NCBI GenBank assembly: GCA_963737075.1 | Contig: CAVTRI010000002.1 | Coordinates: 186,001-250,000, forward strand | Origin: CAVTRI01 sp963737075 | GTDB lineage: Bacteria; Actinomycetota; Acidimicrobiia; Acidimicrobiales; Palsa-688 | Direction of reading: 5' to 3' | Length of the DNA: 64,000 nucleotides | In this document: positions 54,939 through 63,014 of the stretch, piece after piece | Layout: every line of letters begins with the position of its first letter | Position numbering within the stretch: the stretch's first letter is position 1 | Position numbers and translations under genes: made by a program | The notes under the pieces: generated by a model | The model's input: the letters and a program-made list of their open reading frames with translations, nothing else | Told to the model about the DNA's origin: nothing | Database searches by the model: none

Positions 54939-56553
54939 CGCAGTACAGCTTCAAGAACAGGGGTATGGAGAACTCTGGAACAAGCAATGGTATCCGAGGT
55001 GCTTCGAGGCCGAAGTGCTTAAAGTACCGCTGTGTGGCCTCAACCTCACGGCCAATGAAGCCTGGGTGCGTCCGACGGATGCAATTTCGCCGCTCGCTGC
55101 CATCATCCACAACGTCCAGATACGTATCGCGGCACGACACCACTAGTGCGACATGGGACCGTCGATTGATTTCGGCTCTCAGGGCGGGTAAGTGCACTCG
55201 CCAGAACTCGGGATCGAGCGTATCGTTCAGCGCATCAATCATGAGGACGAATCGACGTCCTTCTAATCCGGAGGCTTCTGCCCCCGCGTCCATCGCACCG
55301 AGTAGGACGTTCGCCCTGAGCGGTTCCAGTCCTAGCTGGTCACAGACGCTGCCCCATAGGTCAGTTCTACCGAACCGTCTCCGAAGAGCACAATGGCAGG
55401 ACGATCCTCCGAAAGCGCCCGCCGAACCCCATCCAGCAGAAGATGTGTCTTTCCAGCGCCAGCTGGGCCATCAAGAAAGTAGAGACGGCCCCGAAATGCC
55501 TTCCCTGATGTCGAGTCCATCCACTCGGAGAACTCTCTGAGTGACGTAGCAAGATTGCGGACGGAGTACGTCCGTGTTTCAACGGGAGGTTTTCCGCTCT
55601 TCTCGCTCGACTCTTCACCATGCTGTTTTTCCCACGTCCGTGCGAGGTCGCATTCAATCTCTGACGCTTTCGAAATTGCGTCTATACAGGTCTGCACAAC
55701 CTTCTCAGCCTTCTGCACGGTCGAGCCAACCGTGTCGGCTTGGAGTTCGATCTCTTCACAGGCGCACTTGAGATCCTGCGCAGTCTTGACGATTCGGCGG
55801 TAAGCCGTTGCGATCTTCGAGCGTCCAATCGGACGCAGACTCATGTCCTCTACCCGAGACTTGATATCAGCAATGCGCCCCCGAAGTTCAACAATCGCGT
55901 TCGCTCCAAATCCCATGGCCACGAGATCTTCCTCGATCGGAAGGTCGACCTGGAGCTCAGGTCGATAACGTTCGCCTGCCGCCTCCGACTGGCTCAGGTA
56001 GCGCTCGTGCAACCATGCCGGGCCGAAGAATGGGTCGCCCCACCAGAACCACTCCCGACCGCGATGCTCCGGCTTGCTCAGGCGGTCAAGCAAGTCGCTC
56101 TCTTGCACTAGCTGGAAGTCGATCTTGGTCGCTCCGGTAACCGAGTTCTTCCAGGATGCAATCTTGTTGTTGTACTTCTGGCGTTGAGAGGTCTTGGTAT
56201 TGCCTGAGGTACCCGTTCCCAGGTTCCACGAGACTACGAAGGTCAGCTTCTTGAGATTCGGACGCTCGACGACGACACGCCGGACGGACTCGGACATCGC
56301 GGATAGGAGAGCATCGATGCCGCGAACGTTCTTCGCCTGCCACCCCCACTCGTCTCCATTAGGAAGGGTGGCATACCACTCGACCCCGCCGTCAGGGTTG
56401 CCAGTTCGAATTGGACGCGCTCCAGTTGGAGCGTCCTCCTTGAGCAGTTGGTAGGAGATCTCTTCGAACGCCCTGTCCTGGGAGCCGTTCCAAGGTCTGA
56501 GGGTTTCAAACTTCGATGCCGGACCCTTTACCATCCCGCCTCGCTGACACTTC

Positions 56554-56982
56554 TCATCTCACGGAACCACCACGCACAACGGCACTCAGACACCCTGACA
56601 CGAACGCGCAGAGCATTAGGGGACTCGACGTCCGTGTCTCGACATCGGTCGACTCGTAGGCGAACGCCAGCGGCCTGGTCAGCGCCGGCACATTGTCCGG
56701 CAGCCCAGACGTGTACTTCGACGACTGCCACTCGACACCGATCAAGGTGGACCCGGCCTTCTTCGCCTCGACCAACCCCGCAGCTTTCCGACCGACGAAC
56801 AAGAGATAGTCGGCATCATCGTGCCCCGGCGCCATGGGGAACTCCCGCACCGCGACACCGGGCCCAGCACCGAGGTTCATGTCCCTGTGCCTCTGCACAA
56901 GCCAGCCGGCGTCGGTGAGCTTCTCGTCGATCTCGACACGCGCCCTCGCCTCCGGGCCGCGATAATCACTTGCCTCAGGCAC
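56554..56982 (-). pseudogene. hsdR: Type I restriction HsdR N-terminal fragment
   Basis: From GTG 56982: PEARARVEIDEKLTDAGWLV, then MNLGAGPGVAVREFPM and DDADYLLFVGRKAAGLVEAK, the HsdR nuclease core (D..ExK). Homology ends at AFAYESTDVETR (about 56635), followed by unrelated residues. The helicase part is gone. The start overlaps the HTH gene's stop by eight bases. Confidence 0.8.
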
Positions 56983-57196
56983 TGCCGACCGTTCGTTGGC
57001 GACGGAGATCAGCCCAGCGCTGAACCTCGGAGCGGAGCCACAACTTGCAGCGACCGCTGCCCAGATCGACCACAGGACGGGGCATCGCCGGATATCGACG
57101 CTGATACGCCGAGACGGTGTTTCGCTGCGCGAGGCCCAGCAACTCTGCGACGCCCTGAGCGTCGATGAGGTCTTCAGCGTCGAGGAGTCGCGCCAC
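56975..57196 (-). CDS. AlpA/excisionase-type HTH protein
   Basis: 73 residues: DAQGVAELLGLAQRNTVSAY is the recognition-helix region, and MPRPVVDLGSGRCKLWLRSE the wing. Small DNA-binding proteins of this type regulate neighbouring restriction or mobile genes. Its promoter region carries the 9-bp inverted repeat at 57209-57252. The stop overlaps the hsdR start, so it would be cotranscribed with it. Confidence 0.75.
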   Translation of the reverse strand: MARLLDAEDLIDAQGVAELLGLAQRNTVSAYQRRYPAMPRPVVDLGSGRCKLWLRSEVQRWADLRRQRTVGSA

Positions 57197-57208
57197 AAGT
57201 ACCTAGCC

Positions 57209-57252
57209 TACAACCGTTGACATCGTCCCCGCCATGCTAGCCTACGGTTGTA
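57209..57252. promoter_or_regulatory. Inverted repeat operator between HTH gene and xis
   Basis: TACAACCGT (57209-57217) and ACGGTTGTA (57244-57252) are perfect complements, each preceded on the plus strand by TAGCC or CTAGCC. Placed between divergent genes and touching a TATACA -10-like box, so a likely binding site of the adjacent HTH protein. Confidence 0.6.
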
Positions 57253-57261
57253 TACACAAGT

Positions 57262-57292
57262 GGCCCCGGCGGTGCGCGAACACCCCGGGGCC
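57262..57292 (+). promoter_or_regulatory. Hairpin leader of xis (copy 2)
   Basis: GGCCCCGG (57262-57269) pairs with CCGGGGCC (57285-57292). A second small stem, GACCT/AGGTC (about 57299-57315), places the AGGAGG Shine-Dalgarno in and beside the stem. The same arrangement precedes xis copy 1. Confidence 0.6.
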
Positions 57293-57321
57293 TGGCCAAG
57301 ACCTAATGAGGAGGTCCTGAC

Positions 57322-57540
57322 ATGGCCGATATTACGTACATCCACCCCGCTCTGGAGGCTCTCGAAGGTCGGCTGACCGTCACCGTCGAGGAAGCCGAAG
57401 CGATTCTCGGAATCGGCCGCAGCGCCGCGTACGAAGCGACACGGCGGGGGGAGATCCCGTCCCGGCGCCTGGGCCGGCGGATCGTCGTCCCGGTACCGCT
57501 CCTGCTCGACTGGCTCGGCCTGTCCACCGCAGCCGCCTGA
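57322..57540 (+). CDS. xis: Excisionase-like HTH protein
   Basis: 72 residues: ALEALEGRLTVTVEEAEAIL and GIGRSAAYEATRRGEIPSRR (helix-turn-helix), then LGRRIVVPVPLLLDWLGLST (wing). RBS GAGGAGGTCC. It directly precedes the integrase start (57558), the usual Xis-Int order of actinobacterial integrative elements, and would set recombination direction. The frameshifted relative is at 16585. Confidence 0.88.
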   Translation: MADITYIHPALEALEGRLTVTVEEAEAILGIGRSAAYEATRRGEIPSRRLGRRIVVPVPLLLDWLGLSTAAA

Positions 57541-57610
57541 TCGTCAGCGAGCCAGGAATGCAAGGCCACATCCATAAGCGCGTGCACTCGACGTCAGACG
57601 GTCGTGAGAA

Positions 57611-59129
57611 TGTTTTGCGTCTGAGTTCGCCGCGGAGGGTCCACCGCGAAATGACCCATGCCTGACAGTCTCCTCGGCTAGTCCGAGAGGAGCTGTGAAT
57701 GTCCGAGTTGAACGGACGTCGCAAGGCGAAGGTGCTGTCGCCGGAGACGAAGTGGGAGATCTTCTTGTCCGTGATGGGTCGGGAGATCACCCAGTCCGAT
57801 GCGGGGCGCAAGTGGGGCGTGGACGTTTCGACGATCATCACGATTCGCCGCACCGTCAAAGACGCCGCGCTGGCTGCGTTTTCTTCGAAGCCGGGACGCC
57901 CAGCCGCCGAGCGCAACTGGCAGCTCGAGGAGGCCAACCGCGAGCTTGCACAGTTGACCGAGGCGATCAAGGCGCAGGCGATCGAGCTGGCTGTGCTGCG
58001 GGGAAAAGCCGGCTGGGCCTGACATCTCCGCTTGGCCCGAGGGTCCCGGGCGAGACCAAGGAAGCGATCCTCAAACTGGTCGACGAGGCTGTCGCCGGTG
58101 GCGCACCGCATTCGTGGGCGACCGCGCTGTTGGGGGTTTCCGATGACCGGGTGCACCGCTGGCGGCATCGCCAGCGCATCGTGGGCACTCTCACCGATCG
58201 GGCACCAGGCGGTGTCGCCCTGCACTCGCTGATGGAGTGGGAGGTCGCCGAGATCCTCGCTGTCACAGAGGAGTGGGGCAGCATTGACCGCTCGCATCGC
58301 AAGCTCGCTCACCGCGGCTCCTACACCGCCCGGGTGTGGGTCTCTGCCTCCACCTTCCGCCGGGTCTTGGCTGCTCACGGGCTGGTTCTGCCCGAGCCGC
58401 CAGCGAGAGATCCTGCTCCACGGATCGCCTGGCCGGCATGGCTGTCGTGGGAGCCGAATCGCATCTGGTGCTGGGACGTGTCGCATTTCCCCCGCGCCAA
58501 GAGGGTCGCGTTCGCCATCGTCGACGTCGTGTCCCGCAGGTGGATCGACACGCTGGTGTCGATCGAGGAGACCTCCAGCCAGGTCGCGGTCATCTTCGAC
58601 AGGGCCCTCATCGCAGAGGGCCTCGCCGAGCTGATCACCCCGGAGCGCATCGAGCTGCCCATCGACGACCCGGCCCGGCCGATCCTGTTGGCCTGCAGCG
58701 ACAACGGCCCGCCGATGACCTCGCATGACACCAGGGACTTCTTCGTCGGCCTGGCCGTCGCGCAGCGCCTGGGGCGTCCCGCAACGCCGACCGACCAGGC
58801 GTGGATCGAGAGCCTCTTCGGCCACGTCAAAGGCGAGTGGCCGCACCTCGAAACGATCACCGACCCCGCCGCTCTCGACACCGAACTGGGCCGCGTCCGC
58901 CGAGAGTACAACGGGACCCGCTTGCACGCCGGGATCGGCTACGTCACACCCGACGACGAACACGCCGGCCGAGGAGAAGCCATCCGCCAAGCACGAGTCG
59001 AGGGACTGCGGCGAGCCCACGAACAGCGCGTCACCTACCATCGCCGCCACCGCAACAACCACCACGAGGAGACGGCATGACTTGGTTCATTATCCAGCCG
59101 ATCTCCGCGTTTAACTCAGACGCAGGTCA
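57611..59129 (+). mobile_element. IS3-like insertion sequence, copy 2 (in the integrase)
   Basis: 1519 bp, same ends as copy 1, with AGAA duplicated at 57607-57610 and 59130-59133. Its transposase frames are intact, so this is the better reference copy. Confidence 0.93.
57699..59080 (+). CDS. IS transposase OrfAB, copy 2 (programmed -1 frameshift)
   Basis: OrfA 57699-58022 (107 residues, HTH ITQSDAGRKWGVDVSTIITI and a leucine-rich helix). OrfB continues in the -1 frame to 59080: TKEAILKLVDEAVAGGAPHS, WEPNRIWCWDVSHFPRAKRV (first Asp), LLACSDNGPPMTSHDTRDFF (second Asp) and QAWIESLFGHVKGEWPHLE (Glu). The heptamer GGGAAAA at 58001-58007, read G GGA AAA, is positioned to produce the OrfAB fusion just before the OrfA stop. 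A 561-codon antisense frame covers it and is a shadow. Confidence 0.88.
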
Positions 59130-60499
59130 AGAAGACCACCTGGTACGTCGTGATCAACCTCGGACGAGACAAGAACGGCCGCCGGCGCCAGAAATGGCAC
59201 GGCGGCTACCGCACCCGCAAAGAAGCCGAAGCAGCCAGGGCGAAGCTGGTCAACGAGGTCAACACCGGTGTCTATGCCCAGCCGACCAAGATCACGCTGG
59301 AGGAGTGGGCCACGGGCAGCTGGCTCCCAACAATGAAGACCCAGGTGAGGCCGACGACGTGGGCGAGCTACGACCGCATGCTCCGGCTGCACGTCCTCCC
59401 GGTTCTCGGCGATCGGCAGCTCCACAAGCTCACCCCGACGCTCCTGAACGCCCTCTACGCCGACCTGGTTGACGGTGGTTACAAGAAGGAGAGCCGAGGC
59501 GGGGGGCTCCACCCCAAGACCGTCCGGCATATCCACTCAACGCTGCACAAAGTGCTCGGCGACGCCATCGACGCCGGCCTGCTGGCCGTTAACCCAGCCG
59601 ACCGGGCCAAGCCACCTCGACCTCGGGCCAGCTCTCCGACAGAGATGAAGTTCTGGGATGCGGAGCAGCTCGGCCGCTTCCTCGAGCACATCGAGGGTGA
59701 CCACCTACAGGCAGCATGGCATCTGCTGGCCATGACGGGCATGCGGCGAGGGGAGGTACTTGGGCTCCGCTGGCAGGACGTCGACCTGAAGGCCCGCCGG
59801 CTGGCGGTCCGGCACACGATCACAGCCATCGGTTACGAAATCCGGGAGTCGACGCCCAAGTCCCACCAGGCGCGGACGATCGATCTCGACCCGGGCACCG
59901 TCGAGCATCTGAAGGCCCATCTGGACCGCCAGCCGGCCGAGAAGGAAGCGTGGGGGTCTGGATACCAGGACTCGGACCTGGTGTTCCGCCGGGAGGACGG
60001 CTCACCGGTCCATCCTCAGCTGTTCAGCCAGCAGTTCGAGCGGGAGATTCGCCGGGCTGGCCTTCCTCGGATACGGCTGCACGACGTTCGTCACACTCAC
60101 GCGACCATCGCTCTGCGCGCCGGCGTGCCAGTCAAGGTCATCAGCGAGCGACTTGGACACGAGGATCCGGCCTTTACCATGAAGCAATACGCCCACGTGA
60201 TCCCCGGCATGCAAGCCGAAGCGGCCGAACTCATCGCATCGCTCGTAGCCAACTCCCGACCCGCGCATGGCTGATCAAACTTGTTCTGATAACCCGCCGT
60301 CTCCGACGGCGGGTTGCCCGGCGGCCCGCAAGGGCCGTCGGTGCCTTTCACGGGGGAAAGGCCGCCAGGCTCCCTCCGGTCGCCTGGTTCCGCTCTCGCC
60401 TGCTTCGCAGGCTCGGCGGCTCAGGGCGAGTTTGAACGGCGGCGCGCCAACGACCAGGACTGGACCGTCGCGCCGCGTCCGGCCCCGTCCGGCTGGGGA

Positions 60500-60522
60500 G
60501 GTTTGACACAGGTTTGACACGG
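60500..60522 (+). repeat. Tandem GTTTGACAC repeat
   Basis: GTTTGACACAGGTTTGACAC, the same sequence as near 45818. It lies 225 bp after the integrase stop and may be a recombinase or Xis arm site. Confidence 0.55.
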
Positions 60523-60591
60523 CCCCTCGAACGAAACCCTGACGTAACAAAGCCCCTGGCCGAGCAACGCTCTGACCAGGGCCTCCGTAGT

Positions 60592-60713
60592 GGCGGGGGT
60601 TCACGACCATCATGCGACCTTCGGGCTATCGACCCGACGAAAGCGCCGGTCAGGGGGTCGTGCATATGCAGCCGCACAGGCGCTGCACTACTCAATTCCG
60701 CCACTTCCGCGTT
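60592..60713 (-). other. tRNA-like inverted-repeat element: att-like site C
   Basis: AGTGGCGG (60592-60599) pairs with CCGCCACT (about 60704-60711), like an acceptor stem. Inside is the anticodon-arm-like hairpin TCGGGCTATCGACCCGA. The left 35 bp partly match sites A and B (TGGCGGGGG and GCGACCTTCGGG). The T arm is not canonical and the spacing is too long for a tRNA. Probably a degenerate attachment site. Confidence 0.45.
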
Positions 60714-60773
60714 GGAGTCCCGAGAAACGCGCTGCCTCTGAGACCTTCGGGTTCTGCTCAGGCGCACACGTCA

Positions 60774-61694
60774 CTATGAGATGAAGCGGTGGATGGCCTC
60801 GTTGGCATGGTCCTGAAACGACGGGTTGGCCAGGTCGGGGAGGAAGTCTGCTTGGTTGACCATGGGACCTTTCAGCGTGTTGGCCGCGCTGGCGTAGAAC
60901 ACGCCGCTCGACAGGGTCGGGTCGGTGACGCCGTCGACCAGGCGCTTCGCGCCCACGTCAAGTTTGTGGGAGAGACCCAGGGTGGGCATGACGTATTTGG
61001 CCGCTATACGCATCGGCAATGGGAGGTCACTGGCTGCTTGGGTGCCGGTGGTGTTGCCGGGGCTCACGGTGATGAAGCGGCGGTCGGGGTGTTGGCGGGC
61101 CAGGTAGGCCATCCATAGGGCGCCAATGTACTTGGCCTGCCCGAAAGCGAGGTTGAAGTCAGGTTTTCTGTTGGCGAAATAGCTGCCGTCGATGACAGTG
61201 GCGAGCTCGTCGGCGGAGTGTGAGACAAAGGACGGCCGTTTGATGCGCAACTTCGGAAGTCCCCGGGCTGCTTCACTTCCGGACAAGACCGCAACCTCGC
61301 CAAGCCGATCCTCGGCCAGGAGCCCTTCGAGGAGGACGACGTGGCCAAGGACGTTCGTCGCAAACACGGTGGTGACCCCGTCAGCGGTCAAGCCCATCGA
61401 GTGCGGGCCAATGACACCAGCGTTCATGACCAGCGCGTCGACGGATCCGTTGATGCCCGCCAGGCCAGCGCGTACCGAAGCGAGATCGGCGACGTCCATG
61501 AGAACGATGTCGAAGATGCGCCGGCCGGTTACGGCTTCGAGTTCGCCCTTGGCCATTGTCGCCCGATCTTGGTTCCGGCACGCCAGGTAGATGCGGGCGA
61601 TCTCGGGACGTAAGGCCAGTTGCCGGGCCACGTCCTTGCCGATCCCGGCGTTGGCGCCCGTGATGAGTACCGTCTTTCCTGGGAGTGTGCTCAT
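60774..61694 (-). CDS. Short-chain dehydrogenase (light-dependent-reductase-like)
   Basis: 306 residues. Cofactor motif VLITGANAGIGKDVARQLAL (TGxxxGIG), ALVMNAGVIGPHSM (NAG) and VAVLSGSEAARG (Ser). At the catalytic site the sequence is LAFGQAKYIGALW: Phe replaces the YxxxK tyrosine while Lys remains. That may indicate altered or absent oxidoreductase activity, or a shifted catalytic Tyr. It has the long form typical of WW-oxidoreductase/protochlorophyllide-reductase-like SDRs. Start ATG 61694. Confidence 0.85.
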   Translation of the reverse strand: MSTLPGKTVLITGANAGIGKDVARQLALRPEIARIYLACRNQDRATMAKGELEAVTGRRIFDIVLMDVADLASVRAGLAGINGSVDALVMNAGVIGPHSMGLTADGVTTVFATNVLGHVVLLEGLLAEDRLGEVAVLSGSEAARGLPKLRIKRPSFVSHSADELATVIDGSYFANRKPDFNLAFGQAKYIGALWMAYLARQHPDRRFITVSPGNTTGTQAASDLPLPMRIAAKYVMPTLGLSHKLDVGAKRLVDGVTDPTLSSGVFYASAANTLKGPMVNQADFLPDLANPSFQDHANEAIHRFIS

Positions 61695-61800
61695 TGGTAT
61701 TTCCTCTGGGTTTCTGTGGGCCTAGTCAGGCAGGACAGCTCTTGCCAGGTTGCGTCCACCGGTTCTCCCGGGTTGCTATTGGGATCTGGAGCCACCGCGA

Positions 61801-62094
61801 TCAGCTAGGCAGGCCGTCGAGCAAGCTGAAACGGGCATCCATCGCGACACTTCGGACATCGATCAGCTGCTGATATTCAGGCGAGTTGTACCAGTTGAGG
61901 GCCGTCTCATGGTCGGGAAACCGCACGAGTGCGCCTGAAGTGAGCGAGCCATCGCCGTGCAGGATCTCCCAGTTACTGTTGGCGAGAACCTCGCCTCCGT
62001 GCTCTTTGGCCGTCTGTCCAGCGTTGCGGCTGTATTTCTCACGATAAACATCCGGGTCCTTGACCGTGAATTCGACAATTACGTATGCGCTCAT
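61801..62094 (-). CDS. DUF1330 family protein
   Basis: 97 residues of dimeric alpha/beta barrel fold: AYVIVEFTVKDPDVYREKYS, GGEVLANSNWEILHGDG and LVRFPDHETALNWYNSPEYQ. The motif WYNSPEYQ is diagnostic. Function unknown; often next to SDR genes, as here. Same strand as both SDR genes. Confidence 0.9.
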   Translation of the reverse strand: MSAYVIVEFTVKDPDVYREKYSRNAGQTAKEHGGEVLANSNWEILHGDGSLTSGALVRFPDHETALNWYNSPEYQQLIDVRSVAMDARFSLLDGLPS

Positions 62095-62167
62095 GTGGAT
62101 ACTCCTCAGTTGTTAGGTGTGATCTGTGTTCTAGGTCTTCACTCTTAAACGTCACCGCCGACAGGCG

Positions 62168-62917
62168 TTACGTCGCGACTCGGCCTCCGTCGACCGCAAG
62201 AGTGACGCCGTGGACGAAGCTGGCATCATCACTGGCGAGGAAGACGATCGCCGCAGCAAGTTCCTCGGGCTGAGCTACGCGACCTGCTGGTGCTAGTGCT
62301 GCGAGCTGATTCACCATCTCCTCGGGGACTGCTTCCATCATCCGGGTGCGCGTCGGGCCGGGGGCAACGGCGTTGACCCGAACACCACGCGGGCCGTATT
62401 CGGCGGCCCAGGTCTTCGTCAAGAGTTCGAGAGCCGCTCGGCTGGCGCCGTACAGAGCCATGCCTGCCTGTCCAAAGCTGGCGACCATCGTGGAGATGTT
62501 GACGATCGAACCCCATCCGCGTTCGGCCATGGCTGGCGCCAGGGCGGCGACGAGGAAGAACGGAACCTTGACGTTCAGTGCAAAGGTCTCGTCGAACTCT
62601 GCTTCGGTGGCTGCGTTGCTTGGTCCGAGCAAGGCGACGCCAGCGTTGTTGATGAGGATGTCGACGTGACCGTCGCCTGCCTCAGTGGCCCACTCGACCA
62701 GGTCCCGGGCCGATTCGAGGTCGCTCAACGTGGTGAGCCGGAACGTTGCGCTGCCGCCGCTTTCTTCGATCTCGGCGACCACGTCTTTGGCTCGTTGTTC
62801 GTTTCGTCCGACTACCAGTACGTGAGCGCCGCGGGCGGCCAAGGCGATGGCCGTCGCCTTGCCGATCCCGCTCGTCGAGCCCGTCACCAGAGCTGTCTTG
62901 CCTTTTAGGTCAGTCAT
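62168..62917 (-). CDS. Short-chain dehydrogenase
   Basis: 249 residues, classical SDR length. KTALVTGSTSGIGKATAIAL (cofactor), ILINNAGVALLGPS (NNAG), GSIVNISTMVASFG (Ser), MALYGASRAALELLTKTWAA and VNAVAPGPTRTRMM. The catalytic YxxxK is YGASR, with Arg in the Lys position. The end LAVDGGRVAT is typical. It is the first gene of the minus-strand SDR-DUF1330-SDR set and diverges from the TetR gene, its probable repressor. Confidence 0.9.
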   Translation of the reverse strand: MTDLKGKTALVTGSTSGIGKATAIALAARGAHVLVVGRNEQRAKDVVAEIEESGGSATFRLTTLSDLESARDLVEWATEAGDGHVDILINNAGVALLGPSNAATEAEFDETFALNVKVPFFLVAALAPAMAERGWGSIVNISTMVASFGQAGMALYGASRAALELLTKTWAAEYGPRGVRVNAVAPGPTRTRMMEAVPEEMVNQLAALAPAGRVAQPEELAAAIVFLASDDASFVHGVTLAVDGGRVAT

Positions 62918-63014
62918 GCGATGTGTTGTCCTCTCGCTCCAAACTGGGTCGTGCGACTCACTCTGACACCTCGGAACTGGGTTGTCAAACTCAGAATCCT
63001 GCTAACATTGGTGC
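62918..63014. promoter_or_regulatory. Divergent promoter region with weak palindrome
   Basis: Contains TCTGACA, 14 bases, then TGTCA and TCAGA (about 62961-62995), an imperfect inverted repeat suitable for a TetR dimer controlling both directions. Confidence 0.45.

Larger units (their letters stand above)
47544..56534 (-). pseudogene. Avs-type STAND NTPase with nuclease domain, split by nested insertion sequences
   Basis: N-terminal part 56534-54931, C-terminal part 50491-47544. It starts with a restriction-like nuclease (NGSQDRAFEEISYQLL; GGVEWYATLPNGDEWGWQAK, a PD-(D/E)xK-type core), a coiled-coil, then the NTPase: Walker A FLDGPAGAGKTHLLL, Walker B FVLMIDALND, VVSCRDTY and PEFSIPLFLKLYCESL. 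Removing 50500-54930 and one CAGGCTCT joins CESL to KDSGHTAVIGHES in frame. A long repeat-rich C-terminus of about 900 residues follows, with HEAT/TPR-like helices. Rebuilt length is about 1515 residues, typical of Avs proteins that sense phage proteins. Extra frameshifts near 55375 and 50240. Inactive. Confidence 0.85.
57558..60274 (+). pseudogene. int: Tyrosine integrase split by an IS after codon 17
   Basis: The 5' stub (57558-57610) encodes MQGHIHKRVHSTSDGRE. The rest (from 59134) continues KTTWYVVINLGRDKNGRRRQ. Removing 57611-59129 plus one AGAA restores the frame exactly, as the parallel stub at 16826 (DGRDKTTWYVE) confirms. The catalytic domain is complete: MTGMRRGEVLGLRWQDVDLK (Arg), RIRLHDVRHTHATIALRAGV (HxxR) and LGHEDPAFTMKQYAHVIPGM (Tyr nucleophile). 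A GTG at 59150 might still allow a shortened protein lacking the AP2-like arm-binding N-terminus. Confidence 0.92.

Noticed and set aside
57380..59065. 561-codon minus-strand frame across the IS transposase
   Set aside because: Antisense shadow; a fragment of the same frame appears in copy 1 and is simply complementary to OrfAB.
60592..60713. Functional tRNA gene
   Set aside because: The acceptor-like stem is good but the spacing is too long, position 33 is not U in the anticodon-like loop on the minus strand, and no T arm is present.
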